From the NCBI RefSeq assembly GCF_030915485.1, contig NZ_CP133266.1, positions 4,034,001 through 4,098,000 of the forward strand: a stretch of 64,000 bases of DNA. The letters are read 5' to 3'. This document shows, piece after piece, positions 16,665-25,496 of this stretch. This DNA is from Neobacillus sp. PS3-40 (GTDB taxonomy: Bacteria; Bacillota; Bacilli; Bacillales; Cytobacillaceae). The first letter of the stretch is position 1. Every line of letters begins with the position of its first letter. The position numbers and the translations under genes are program-made. A model generated the notes under the pieces. That model saw only the letters and a list, made by a program, of their open reading frames with translations. It was not told where the DNA came from and did not search any database.

Positions 16665-18257
16665 CTACACCTCCATTTTTGGCAATCTTACTTGCAGGGT
16701 TGCTCCTTCTTCCGAAGAATGGATTTCGATACTCCCCTTTAATCTCGAAACCAATTGAGAAACTAATGCTAAGCCAAATCCCCGACCCTTTCCCTTTGAT
16801 GTACCGCCATCGGCAAAAATTTGATCACCTAGTTTGGGGTCAACTCCCGGCCCGTTATCCACAACCTGAATAGTAAGGAACTCCTGTTTTTCTTCTATAT
16901 GTATTGAAATTGTGGGAGGGTGAGGGTTTTCTTTCTTTGTTGGTACTGCCTCCATTGAGTTTTCGATTGCATTACCAAGAATGGTTAGTACTGTTTCGCG
17001 ATGGGGACAAAGCTCCGAAACAATTGAGTCATCGGTAATGGTAAGCAAGATTCCAAGTTCCTTAGCGCGATGCATTTTCCCCATAAGAACACCAACAATT
17101 GCTGGATCGCGGACTCGAGCGAGGAAAAAATTGAGCACATTTTGCTGTTCGCTGTTTACATTCTCAATAATGTCTTTAACAAGTTCATATTCCTTCATAT
17201 GAATAAGACCTGAAATAAGATGAAGTTTATTCATAAATTCATGACGTTGGCTCCTTATGGTATCAACATATTTCCCGATGTCAGCCAAACGTTGATCCAT
17301 CTGGTCAAGATGAAGTTTATCCCGAAAGCTTCCTACTGCACCGATCACTTTATCACCAATTTTGACGGGAATTCTGTTTACAACCACTAATGAATTTCCG
17401 ATAATCATAGGCTGATCAAAATGAGCAATCCCTTCGTTAATAACTTCTGTCAATCGTGAACTGGGAAGGACGGATGTAATCGCTTTACCAATGAGATCAT
17501 CATTTTCGTGTTTAATCATATTTTTTGCCTCGCGATTGAAGGTCGTAATGTTACCCATCGTATCAATCGCAATGATTCCCTCACGAATAGATTCTAAGAT
17601 GGCCGCTTGTTGTTGGGTTTGAAATGCAATTTCGTGAGGCTCTAAATTAAAAATTTGTTTTTTAATATGGCCCGAAAGGATAAATGCACCAATAAGTCCA
17701 ACGAATAAAGCAACGGCACCTATACAGGTGATTTCGATAATTAAAGGGGTTAGTTTTTTCCATATGTGTTGCATTAGAAAGCCAACAGAAACAATCCCAA
17801 TCTGATGATGTTGTCCATCAAAAACAGGATACTTTCCTCGGATCGAAAGCCCGAGGGTACCAGTTGCCTGCGTAATACTCCCATGCCCTAACAATACTTG
17901 TTTATCATCATCACCTACCATATGCCTCCCTATTTTAGATGTGTCAGGATGGCTGTAGCGAATTAAGTTCATATTTGAAACAACAATAAATTGCGCTCCC
18001 GTTTTCTTTCGAATACTTTCAGCAACAGGTTGAATAATCGATGAAGGATTTGGCCCCTTGAAAGCTTCGATGACTTCGGGAAGTCCTGCAACTGTTTTTG
18101 CTACAGCCAAAGCATTTCTTCCTTTCTCATCATACTCCCGATGAACCATTATCCAAGAAAGAGAGAGAATAAAAAGTGCAAGGACAAAAAGGAGATTTAA
18201 CAAGATGAGAAAATTGATTTTTGTACGTAGCTTCACTTGTTTCTTATTAAATTTCAA
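16665..18257 (-). CDS. CitA/DcuS-type sensor histidine kinase
   Basis: 530-aa membrane kinase: TM1 about 12-35, extracellular sCache/PAS sensor 36-170, TM2 about 172-198, cytoplasmic PAS about 215-325, H-box R-H-E-F-M-N-K-L-H, then the ATPase domain with N-A-I-E-N-S and G-x-G-F-G-L. Compared with the five C4-dicarboxylate contacts known in E. coli DcuS (R107, H110, F120, R147, F149), the two arginines and the histidine are kept but F120 is Met and F149 is Lys. The ligand is thus probably a carboxylate other than malate or fumarate. TTG start with AAGGAAG 10 bases upstream. Confidence 0.92.
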   Translation of the reverse strand: MKFNKKQVKLRTKINFLILLNLLFVLALFILSLSWIMVHREYDEKGRNALAVAKTVAGLPEVIEAFKGPNPSSIIQPVAESIRKKTGAQFIVVSNMNLIRYSHPDTSKIGRHMVGDDDKQVLLGHGSITQATGTLGLSIRGKYPVFDGQHHQIGIVSVGFLMQHIWKKLTPLIIEITCIGAVALFVGLIGAFILSGHIKKQIFNLEPHEIAFQTQQQAAILESIREGIIAIDTMGNITTFNREAKNMIKHENDDLIGKAITSVLPSSRLTEVINEGIAHFDQPMIIGNSLVVVNRIPVKIGDKVIGAVGSFRDKLHLDQMDQRLADIGKYVDTIRSQRHEFMNKLHLISGLIHMKEYELVKDIIENVNSEQQNVLNFFLARVRDPAIVGVLMGKMHRAKELGILLTITDDSIVSELCPHRETVLTILGNAIENSMEAVPTKKENPHPPTISIHIEEKQEFLTIQVVDNGPGVDPKLGDQIFADGGTSKGKGRGFGLALVSQLVSRLKGSIEIHSSEEGATLQVRLPKMEV

Positions 18258-18500
18258 GTCTGCACACTTCCTTGTTCCTTTTGATTAGTTTTAATTTTCT
18301 GAAAAAATACCTATCTTTATTTTAAATTGAAAGTTGCAGTATAGTCCACCAAAAAATAGTATTTTTTTCGTTGGGGAATTTGTTTCAATTGAGTTAATTG
18401 TTTTTATTAATTAAATCGAGATAATATTTTCATACTATTTCGAATTTTCTATAATTGTAATTGTAAACGCTACCTAAAAATATAGAAATGGGGGAATCTA

Positions 18501-19361
18501 GTGGGTGCTTTAGAAAAACAAGTGTATCGGGATTTGGCACAAGCAACTCCGGCGATGATGGAATTAAAAGGAGTGACGAAAGAATTTATCAAGCCAAATG
18601 GGGAAGCACATACCGTTCTTAGAAATATCGATTTGAAGATACCAAAAGGAGAGTTTGTTTCGATTGTTGGCCCTACAGGCTGTGGGAAATCAACTACATT
18701 AGGCTTGATTGCTGGGTTTGAACCAGCATCAGAAGGTGAAATTATCATTTCAGGTGAAAAATTGGAAGGAATAAATCAGCGGGCAGCCTGTGTATTCCAA
18801 ACTGAAAATGCGTTTCCATGGAAAACAGTTATAGACAATGTTTCCCTGGGGCTTCGATTACGAGGAATGAACAAAACAGATGCCTATGATGAAGCAAGAA
18901 AATGGATTGTACGAGTTGGTCTAAAAGGATTTGAAGGCCATTATCCTTCCCAACTTTCCGGAGGAATGAGAAAACGGGTGGCTTTAGCGCAAAGCTTGAT
19001 CGTTCAACCGGAAATTCTTTTAATGGATGAGCCATTTTCTGCCCTTGATGTGCACACACGTCATCTCATGGAAAATGAATTGCTTCGGATATGGGAGGAA
19101 ACATCTGCTTCGGTCTTTTTTATTACTCATGATTTAGAGGAAGCCATTGCATTAAGTGACCGTGTCATAGTTATTACTGCCGGGCCGGCAGCAACGATAA
19201 AAGGGGATTACCGAATTGATCTGCCAAGGCCACGTAATGTAGCAGAAATAAGTTTTGATCCGGATTTTATGAAGATCCATAAACAAATTTGGGAAGATTT
19301 GAAAGATGAGGTGATGATCAGTTATGAGAACGCAAATAAACTCAATTCCAAATCCAGTTAA
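18501..19361 (+). CDS. NitT/TauT-type ABC transporter ATP-binding protein
   Basis: 286-aa ATPase of the nitrate/sulfonate/taurine importer family. Walker A G-P-T-G-C-G-K-S-T, signature L-S-G-G-M-R-K-R, Walker B I-L-L-M-D-E-P and the switch histidine I-T-H-D are present. GTG 18501 follows GGGGGA with 6-base spacing. Divergent from the kinase-regulator pair, which suggests control by it. Overlaps the permease gene by 38 bases. Confidence 0.92.
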   Translation: MGALEKQVYRDLAQATPAMMELKGVTKEFIKPNGEAHTVLRNIDLKIPKGEFVSIVGPTGCGKSTTLGLIAGFEPASEGEIIISGEKLEGINQRAACVFQTENAFPWKTVIDNVSLGLRLRGMNKTDAYDEARKWIVRVGLKGFEGHYPSQLSGGMRKRVALAQSLIVQPEILLMDEPFSALDVHTRHLMENELLRIWEETSASVFFITHDLEEAIALSDRVIVITAGPAATIKGDYRIDLPRPRNVAEISFDPDFMKIHKQIWEDLKDEVMISYENANKLNSKSS

Positions 19362-20181
19362 TATTGAAGTTATTTCGAGTAAAGAGAAAGTGCGCAGGAA
19401 GGCCATAAGGCTTAGGATTCGAAATCTTTGTTTGCAATGGTCCGTATTTATTGTCATGATGGGCACTTGGCAAATTTTAACTAACCAAAAAATGATTGAT
19501 CCTTTCTTTTTCTCTAGCCCAATCGATATCGTGAAACATATATGGACATGGGCGGTAAATGGAACAACCGCAGGTCCCCTTTATGTTCAGTTCTTGGCTA
19601 CCTTTGAGGAAACGATTCTTTCCTTTATTTTGGGTGGGATTGCTGGGATTATTTTTGGTTATGCCTTAGGTGTAAATGATCTACTATCAGTTATTCTGGG
19701 TCCTTACATTAAGGCGATTAATGCCATTCCTCGAGTTGTACTCGTTCCAATCTTTATTTTATGGTTTGGACTTGGCATGTCATCTAAGGTTGCCTCCGGT
19801 TTGGTGTTGACGTTTTTTATCGTGTTCTTTAATGCATTCCAAGGTGTTAGGGAGGTTGATCGCAATTTAATAAATAATGCTAGATTATTGGGTGCGAGCA
19901 AACGGCAATTAGCACGTCATGTGATCATCCCTTCAGCCCTTACATGGATTTTATCAAGTTTACATTCTAGCTTTGGATTTGCATTGATCGGTGCTGTTGT
20001 AGGTGAATTTATTGGATCTACCGAGGGACTTGGTTATTTAATTGCTCAAGCACAGGGTGCGTTTGATACGACTGGAGTATTCGCGGGAATGGTCATTTTA
20101 TCAATTACAGCATTGTTTGCAGATTGGGGTGTTTCAAAGCTAGAAAAACGGTTTATCGCATGGCGACATATTCGGCAATAA
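19324..20181 (+). CDS. NitT/TauT-type ABC transporter permease
   Basis: 285-aa SsuC/TauC-like permease with about six hydrophobic segments. The ATPase contact loop reads N-N-A-R-L-L-G-A-S-K-R-Q-L near residue 190. GAGGTGATGATC precedes the ATG inside the end of the ATPase gene, so translation is coupled. Substrate unknown from sequence. Confidence 0.92.
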   Translation: MRTQINSIPNPVNIEVISSKEKVRRKAIRLRIRNLCLQWSVFIVMMGTWQILTNQKMIDPFFFSSPIDIVKHIWTWAVNGTTAGPLYVQFLATFEETILSFILGGIAGIIFGYALGVNDLLSVILGPYIKAINAIPRVVLVPIFILWFGLGMSSKVASGLVLTFFIVFFNAFQGVREVDRNLINNARLLGASKRQLARHVIIPSALTWILSSLHSSFGFALIGAVVGEFIGSTEGLGYLIAQAQGAFDTTGVFAGMVILSITALFADWGVSKLEKRFIAWRHIRQ

Positions 20182-20204
20182 AAATAGTGAGGGGGAATTA
20201 AGTA

Positions 20205-21266
20205 ATGAAAAAGAAAATAAGAAAATTAAGCTTAATCGTTTCATGTATGACAATTGTAGCTCTGCTACTTTCAGGGTGTTCATCTACAAAGTCAACAACT
20301 ACATCAAGCAAAGCAAAGAATAGTGATAAAAAGTCTTCTAGCACACAAAGAGTATCTATTATGGTTGGTGGTTTGGAGAAAATTATTTATTTACCTTTCA
20401 TGCTGGCTGAGAAACTAGGCTTTTATGAAGATGAAGGCCTCATTGTAACACTAATTTCAGAAAGTGCAGGTCAGAGTGCTGAAACAGCTCTTCTAGCTGG
20501 TCAGGTTGATGGGGCAGGTGGATTTTATGATCATACGCTAGATTTACAGTCAAAAGGAAAAAATGTGGAAGCCGTTGTTACTATGGCGGGGGTACCTGGT
20601 GAGCAGCTAATGGTAGCCAATCGATTGAAGGATAAAGTAAAAACTTTAGCTGATTTAAAAGGGCTTAACATAGGTGTAACGGGATTAGGTTCATCTACGA
20701 ATATGCTTGCAAGCTATAACGTAGTCAAAGGTGGTAATAAAGAAAGTGATTATAAACCATTACCAGTTGGCGCAGGTCAAACGTTAATTGCAGCGATGCA
20801 AAATAACCGTATTGATGCATGTGTAACAAGTGAACCAACTGCATCCCTTCTTTTAAATAAAAATATGGCATTTACGTTTGTTGACATGAACTCTAAAGAA
20901 GGGACAGAAAAATCTTTAGGTGGCGGATATGCTGCAACAAGTCTTTACATGAGCAACGATTATGTGAAAGCACATCCTGATGTTGTCCAGAGATTAGCAA
21001 ATGCCTATGTCAAAACCTTGAAATGGATGGGTTCGCATACACCTGAGGAAATTGCAGATAAAATGCCTGAAGAGTATTATGCAGGGGATAAAACAGTGTA
21101 TATTCAAGCTCTAAAGGGCCAGCTTCCAATGTTTACAACGGATGGGAAAATGCCTGCTGGAGTTCCTGAAAATGTCCAAAAAATTCTATCTGCCTTTAAA
21201 CCAGGAGTAAAAAAAGTAGACTTAAGTTTGACGTATACAAATAAGTTTATTGAAAATGTAAAGTAA
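20205..21266 (+). CDS. NitT/TauT-type ABC substrate-binding lipoprotein
   Basis: 353-aa SsuA/TauA/NMT1-like binding protein. The lipobox L-S-G-C gives a lipid-anchored cysteine at residue 25, followed by a Ser/Thr/Lys-rich linker. The mature part has Y-L-P-F-M-L-A-E-K-L-G-F-Y-E-D-E-G-L, diagnostic for the family, and G-L-G-S-S-T-N-M in the ligand cleft. It is the last gene of the operon. Family ligands include sulfonates, nitrate, pyrimidine precursors and aromatic acids; which one applies is open. Confidence 0.92.
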   Translation: MKKKIRKLSLIVSCMTIVALLLSGCSSTKSTTTSSKAKNSDKKSSSTQRVSIMVGGLEKIIYLPFMLAEKLGFYEDEGLIVTLISESAGQSAETALLAGQVDGAGGFYDHTLDLQSKGKNVEAVVTMAGVPGEQLMVANRLKDKVKTLADLKGLNIGVTGLGSSTNMLASYNVVKGGNKESDYKPLPVGAGQTLIAAMQNNRIDACVTSEPTASLLLNKNMAFTFVDMNSKEGTEKSLGGGYAATSLYMSNDYVKAHPDVVQRLANAYVKTLKWMGSHTPEEIADKMPEEYYAGDKTVYIQALKGQLPMFTTDGKMPAGVPENVQKILSAFKPGVKKVDLSLTYTNKFIENVK

Positions 21267-21320
21267 AAAGTAGAATAATAGAGCACGAAGTAATACTCAT
21301 ATGCCACTCCACAAAAAAAT

Positions 21321-21358
21321 AGAAGGTGTTCCAAAATATTCACTTTTGGACACCTTCT
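21321..21358 (-). terminator. Terminator of small membrane protein gene
   Basis: AGAAGGTGTTCCAAAA / TTTTGGACACCTTCT hairpin; on the minus strand it is followed by ATTTTTTT. Confidence 0.85.
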
Positions 21359-21371
21359 AACGTTAAAGATC

Positions 21372-21668
21372 CTAAATAAACAATGTACCTGTTACGAAAA
21401 AGTTAAATATTGAACCAAGTATTAGACCCATTACTGCAAAAATCATTAATACTGTTCCATGGGCCTCACTTCTTTCAAAATAAGTCATTATACTCATGAA
21501 TATAGCGATTGACCCGAATATAATCGGTAAAAAAATGAGGGATATAGCGAAGAATGTCCATCCAATTAATACATAGATTAATCCCTTCTTTTTATTTGTA
21601 TCCGTACCTTCTGACATTGTGACAATAGAGTTTACTTCGCTAAGCGTTTTGTTTTGAAGATTATACAT
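21372..21668 (-). CDS. Small DUF4190-like membrane protein
   Basis: 98 aa with two hydrophobic segments at about 30-55 and 70-96, joined by a short polar loop (Y-F-E-R-S-E-A-H-G). This resembles DUF4190 proteins of unknown function. A first hydrophilic stretch of about 25 residues lies in the cytoplasm by charge. AGGAG-like sequence precedes the ATG. Followed by a strong terminator. Confidence 0.6.
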   Translation of the reverse strand: MYNLQNKTLSEVNSIVTMSEGTDTNKKKGLIYVLIGWTFFAISLIFLPIIFGSIAIFMSIMTYFERSEAHGTVLMIFAVMGLILGSIFNFFVTGTLFI

Positions 21669-21992
21669 ATTATCAACTCCTATAATTTTTTTAAAGTGAC
21701 AATCACAGGTTTAAATGACACCTTTTACTAAATTCTATTCCCTCCAATCAAATCATTGTTAACATATGAAGATTTAAAAGTGTGATATTATGTGAAAAAA
21801 TTATCAAACTATATTGAATATTTAGTTAATTAACGATAATTTTAACATATATTTGGAAAAAATCAAGTGGAATGTATTAATTTGGGATAAATGCAGACTA
21901 AAATATGCCCTTATTCAAAATGCCCACTTTTTTGATGGGAAATAGGGCGACCAATCAAATATACTTGCGAAACACAATCTCTTTGTTTACCC
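21669..21992. other. Gene-free stretch
   Basis: AT-rich gap between two minus-strand genes. It holds the upstream region of the small membrane protein gene and no coding frame or repeat that I can identify. Confidence 0.5.
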
Positions 21993-22030
21993 AAAAAAAT
22001 GAATCGGTAACTGTGACCGATTCATTTTTT
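21993..22030. terminator. Bidirectional terminator after epimerase gene
   Basis: AAAAAATGAATCGGT / ACCGATTCATTTTTT with a 7-base loop, T-tailed on both strands. Confidence 0.88.
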
Positions 22031-22102
22031 GGGATTATTTGTTTTCTATTTTAAAAATCTGTTTAACGATATTTCCCCCAAAAAAACGGAACCCGTTCGA
22101 AT

Positions 22103-22531
22103 TTACAAATCTGTTTTTGGACTTGGGTAATCGCAATACTCAATAATGGTGCCTTCTGTATCTGCAGGATTTAGATAGATTAGTCGTCTTCCATGTTTGT
22201 TCATTCTTAGGGAATCTTCTAGTATTCGAACGCCTTGGTTCTTGAGTTCTATTAATGCTACGTCAAGGTCATCGACTCGGTAAGCAATATGATGAACTCC
22301 TTTTCCTTTTTGTTTAATAAAACGAGCTATGGGGGAAGTGGTATTATTTGTTGGTGCAAGCAATTCAATTCTGTCACCATTGACCTCCATAATGGCAACT
22401 TCACTTTCTACACCAGGTACTTCACTTTTGTAGCGGTCAATTAAATGGCCAAAAAGAACATTTTCATAAAAATGAATGCTGCTATCTAAATTCCGAACAG
22501 CGATGCCGATATGATCTATTTTTTTATCCAA
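22103..22531 (-). CDS. mce: Methylmalonyl-CoA epimerase (VOC family)
   Basis: Interconverts (R)- and (S)-methylmalonyl-CoA in propionyl-CoA metabolism. Two VOC repeats are seen; the ligand histidines lie in D-H-I-G-I-A-V and G-V-H-H-I-A-Y and the glutamate in I-I-E-Y. The frame starts at ATG 22552, but AAGGAG lies inside those first codons and is correctly spaced for TTG 22531, giving 142 aa starting M-D-K-K-I-D-H, the usual beginning. Methylmalonyl-CoA mutase genes are not beside it here. Confidence 0.85.
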   Translation of the reverse strand: MDKKIDHIGIAVRNLDSSIHFYENVLFGHLIDRYKSEVPGVESEVAIMEVNGDRIELLAPTNNTTSPIARFIKQKGKGVHHIAYRVDDLDVALIELKNQGVRILEDSLRMNKHGRRLIYLNPADTEGTIIEYCDYPSPKTDL

Positions 22532-22782
22532 AAAAAACTCTCCTTGGTTCATTATCCTTCTATTTTAACACGGTTGAATATTCAATGTAAAAAAAGGAGC
22601 GAAGAAGCTTAAGTGACAAACTCATTCTTTGTTACTATTTCTCGATGATACCATTCATAAGACTTATCCTGTATTAAAAAAGGCAATTCAACAAATACTT
22701 TCAAGAGAAAAATGTTCACTATTTAGATAATCAAAATGATTCTAACGATTTTTAAGGGACACTAATATGAAGGAGTGAAGAT

Positions 22783-23358
22783 ATGCACTGGTATGAGAAG
22801 CTAAACCAATACTTCCCAGTAGAGGAAATGAAATCGAAAGAACATATGGAGACATTGCTAAAAGAGCATTCAGAAATATACCATAAGGATGAAGGCACGA
22901 ATTATGTTCTTATGTATGCAGAATTAGATAATTTTGTTTTTATCGATTATCTATTTGTTTCCAACAAGGCGAGAGGAGAAGGATTAGGACACAGCTTACT
23001 TGAGAAGATGAAAGAGAAAGAAAAACCGATCATCCTGGAAGTAGAGCCTATTAATTATCAAGATAGTGATACAGAGAAACGATTGCGTTTTTACAAGAGG
23101 GAAGGATTTCAACACGCAAAATCTATTGGCTATGAAAGGCGTTCGATTGCGACAAGGGAAGTTACTCCAATGGAGATTTTATTTTGGGCACCCCATAATG
23201 AATCAGAACAAATGATATTTAAAGCAATGCAAAAAACATATGAAATGATTCATACTTTTAAGGACAAGCAGTTTTATGGGGAATCCTATCAACATGTTGA
23301 TGAAGTGCTATCATTCGAAGAAAATAAAAATAATAAAAATATGTTAAGAAATGTTTGA
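22783..23358 (+). CDS. GNAT family N-acetyltransferase
   Basis: 191-aa protein; residues about 35-125 carry the GNAT acetyl-CoA core with L-F-V-S-N-K-A-R-G-E-G-L-G as the Q/R-x-x-G-x-G/A loop, then L-R-F-Y-K-R-E-G-F. The C-terminal 65 residues are an additional helical part. AAGGAGTG precedes the ATG at good distance. Acceptor unknown. Followed by a terminator. Confidence 0.85.
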   Translation: MHWYEKLNQYFPVEEMKSKEHMETLLKEHSEIYHKDEGTNYVLMYAELDNFVFIDYLFVSNKARGEGLGHSLLEKMKEKEKPIILEVEPINYQDSDTEKRLRFYKREGFQHAKSIGYERRSIATREVTPMEILFWAPHNESEQMIFKAMQKTYEMIHTFKDKQFYGESYQHVDEVLSFEENKNNKNMLRNV

Positions 23359-23365
23359 GTGTGGG

Positions 23366-23393
23366 GCAATCATAGATCGTATGATTGCTTTTT
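23366..23393 (+). terminator. Terminator of GNAT gene
   Basis: GCAATCAT / ATGATTGC stem and T5. Confidence 0.85.
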
Positions 23394-23671
23394 ACAATGA
23401 TTTTAAGAAGAAGGTTCTGTTAATCATGCCGGTTGATTTCCACAACAATCATCAAAGTGGCGAATCCATGTAATGGATTACCAAGTAACCTAAAGATAAT
23501 AGAATGGCCTCGGGAATAGCCTAAATTAGCAATACTGGAAGTTTTTTAAAATCGATTTAAAAAATAAATAAAAACTATTGACATGTATTTCTTCAAAATG
23601 ATATTATATAAAGTTTGATAAAAAATGAAAACAGTGGTATCATGAATATACAATACATGGAGGTGGATTAT

Positions 23672-24151
23672 TTGTTTGAAATTGGCGATAACATTATCTA
23701 TCCAATGCATGGTGCAGGTGTCATTGAAGGAATTGAAGAGAAAGAAATCCAGGGGCAAACCCAGAAATATTATGTTATAAAAATACCAATGAATAAAATG
23801 CAAGTACTTATCCCGATTAAAAATATAATAAATTCACACATTCGTTTGGTTGCCGATAAGCGTTCCATGGAAGCTGTAATGGATATTTTCTATCATGGAG
23901 AATCTGATAGTTCATTAACATGGAAAGAAAGATTTAAAATAAATTCTGATAAAATGCGAACTGGTAAATTAAAAGAAGGTGCTGAAGTTGTACGTGATTT
24001 AATACGACTTCAAAATGAAAAAAATCTTAATTCTGGTGAAAAACAAATGTTAGATAATGCAAGGAAAATCCTGATTGGTGAATTAGGGTTAATTAAAGGA
24101 ATAACTGAATTACAAGCAACTGATTTGTTAAAAATGAGCATCCCTAGCTAA
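23672..24151 (+). CDS. CarD/CdnL family RNA polymerase-binding regulator
   Basis: 159-aa CarD-type protein. The N-terminal Tudor-like domain (F-E-I-G-D-N-I-I-Y-P-M-H-G-A-G-V-I-E-G-I) binds the RNA polymerase beta subunit in known members; the C-terminal helical part contacts promoter DNA. The frame is open from 23615, but GGAGGTGG lies 5 bases before TTG 23672, where the conserved domain begins. Such proteins stabilise open promoter complexes; the genes controlled here are unknown. Confidence 0.88.
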   Translation: MFEIGDNIIYPMHGAGVIEGIEEKEIQGQTQKYYVIKIPMNKMQVLIPIKNIINSHIRLVADKRSMEAVMDIFYHGESDSSLTWKERFKINSDKMRTGKLKEGAEVVRDLIRLQNEKNLNSGEKQMLDNARKILIGELGLIKGITELQATDLLKMSIPS

Positions 24152-24685
24152 TTTATAGCTCATTTAGGCATGCTGACAAAGATTATTGCTAACTGCTCCG
24201 GGATCTACGCTTAAGTATCCCCACTATTATTTCAGTAAACTGGTATCAAATTAGTTCGTACTGTTACAACTTATTATTTCCTTATTATTAAGAGCAGATT
24301 TTTTTCTTTTAAGATAATACTTCTTTCCTCCAAAACCATTTATGAATAGACCAACATCCGGTGGAGGAATCTATGAAGTAGTCAATTAAGGGGAAGAATA
24401 AACGGAAATACTTAGATTAGATGCTTACAATGGAATGTTGATCATATGGAAAATGGATTTACAATTGAAGGAGGTGTATACCTGGTACTTAAATCTATAC
24501 GGCTTGATCGAAGGGAGCATTTTCCTAAAACTAGCCGATTCTAACTAGCTCATGGGTAATTTGAGAATTAGGTTGTATTAATCTCCTAAATTCCCGATGG
24601 AATAAAGAAAGTATCACTCATGGTGTATCCCTTATTAGGTTTGGGATTGTTAGCATTCAGAAGATTTTAGTAAACAGGTGTAGAA
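24152..24685. other. Gene-poor stretch, possible gene debris
   Basis: 534 bases after the CarD gene with no long frame and no hairpin terminator. An isolated GAAGGAGGTG (24468-24477) stands before a frame that stops soon. The sequence may hold decayed genes, but no family is recognisable. Confidence 0.4.
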
Positions 24686-24865
24686 ATGCAATATTTATGT
24701 TTAAAAGATTGGGAAATGAACGGGAAGATATATTTTAAAAAAGATAAAAGCTACAAAGGTAGAGAGGCTAAGGTAGTTGGTGAAGGGCAAATAAAAATGA
24801 TTGGTGAAAGCAATTTGAGAATAAAATTTCAAAAAGGCAATGAGTTTTTTAGTATATCCAAGTAA
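24686..24865 (+). CDS. Small hypothetical protein, 59 aa
   Basis: Short frame beginning M-Q-Y-L-C-L-K-D-W-E-M with CAGGTG upstream. It is basic and strand-rich, with K-G-R-E-A-K-V-V-G-E-G in the middle, resembling the small SH3-like proteins encoded in Bacillus accessory regions. No known domain. It is flanked by gene-poor sequence, so its status is uncertain. Confidence 0.45.
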   Translation: MQYLCLKDWEMNGKIYFKKDKSYKGREAKVVGEGQIKMIGESNLRIKFQKGNEFFSISK

Positions 24866-25078
24866 ACTATAAATTTTGGAGCTGATCTTCTGAAATATGC
24901 TACCGATCACCATAAAAAGGCGGAAATTTTAAAAAGTGTCCGTACTAAAAACAACGCACCCGATAACGCGGTTCAGGGTAAACGCAATCTAGAAGTTCAT
25001 AGTTTTTCCTCTATCACTAAGCTACTGTATCAAGTTAGACCTTTAAATACTTCCTTCGAATACATGTGAACCGTTTAC

Positions 25079-25105
25079 CTGCTCGTGCGTTGAGCAGTTT
25101 TTTTT
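25079..25105 (+). terminator. Rho-independent terminator in gap
   Basis: CTGCTC / GAGCAG stem with 7-base loop and T8. It lies about 210 bases after the 59-aa gene. Confidence 0.75.
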
Positions 25106-25180
25106 CATTTATATAAATAAATTATGGATAGATAAATGGTTCCATTTTAAAAATTCAAACACTATAATTAGCGACATACT

Positions 25181-25216
25181 GAGTGAGAAATCGAATTTGA
25201 TTTCTCACTCTTATTT
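25181..25216 (+). terminator. Second terminator-like hairpin in gap
   Basis: GAGTGAGAAATC / GATTTCTCACTC, a perfect 12-bp stem with a 6-base loop, followed by TTATTTTT. Confidence 0.75.
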
Positions 25217-25250
25217 TTATTGTACTTCAACTAAACTTTATGGGCTTTTT

Positions 25251-25428
25251 TATAAGAAGGCTGTTTTCGCATAGAATGTTGTTTTTCGTACCTAGTCTAA
25301 AAACCCGAAATAATAATAGTATCGTGCTCTTTTCTTAAAAACTTCCTACGGTTTTCATCGGTAAACTGGAATCCCATTCTAATTTAGTTTCAACTAGCAA
25401 CAAAGTTTAAGAAAAGAGCCTATAAGAA
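25251..25428. mobile_element. MITE-like element copy 1, with 8-bp target duplication
   Basis: The element spans 25259-25420 (162 bp) with imperfect inverted ends of about 24 bp: the left end begins GGCTGTTTTCGCATAG and the right end, read inward, begins GGCTCTTTTCTTAAAC; both reach TGTTG. It is flanked by an exact 8-bp direct repeat TATAAGAA (25251-25258 and 25421-25428). It contains no coding frame. A second copy lies at 43074-43226. An 8-bp duplication and GGCTCTTT-type ends suggest mobilisation by an ISL3- or IS1595-like transposase; that family assignment is inference. Confidence 0.88.
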
Positions 25429-25496
25429 AGAGGAAATTTTGATGATCATATAGAATAAAATGGAAACTCTGATTAAATTACCGAAGAGGTGTCTAA

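Noticed and set aside
22103-22531. Propionate/methylmalonyl pathway cluster
   Set aside because: Only the epimerase is present; its neighbours are unrelated, so no cluster can be claimed.
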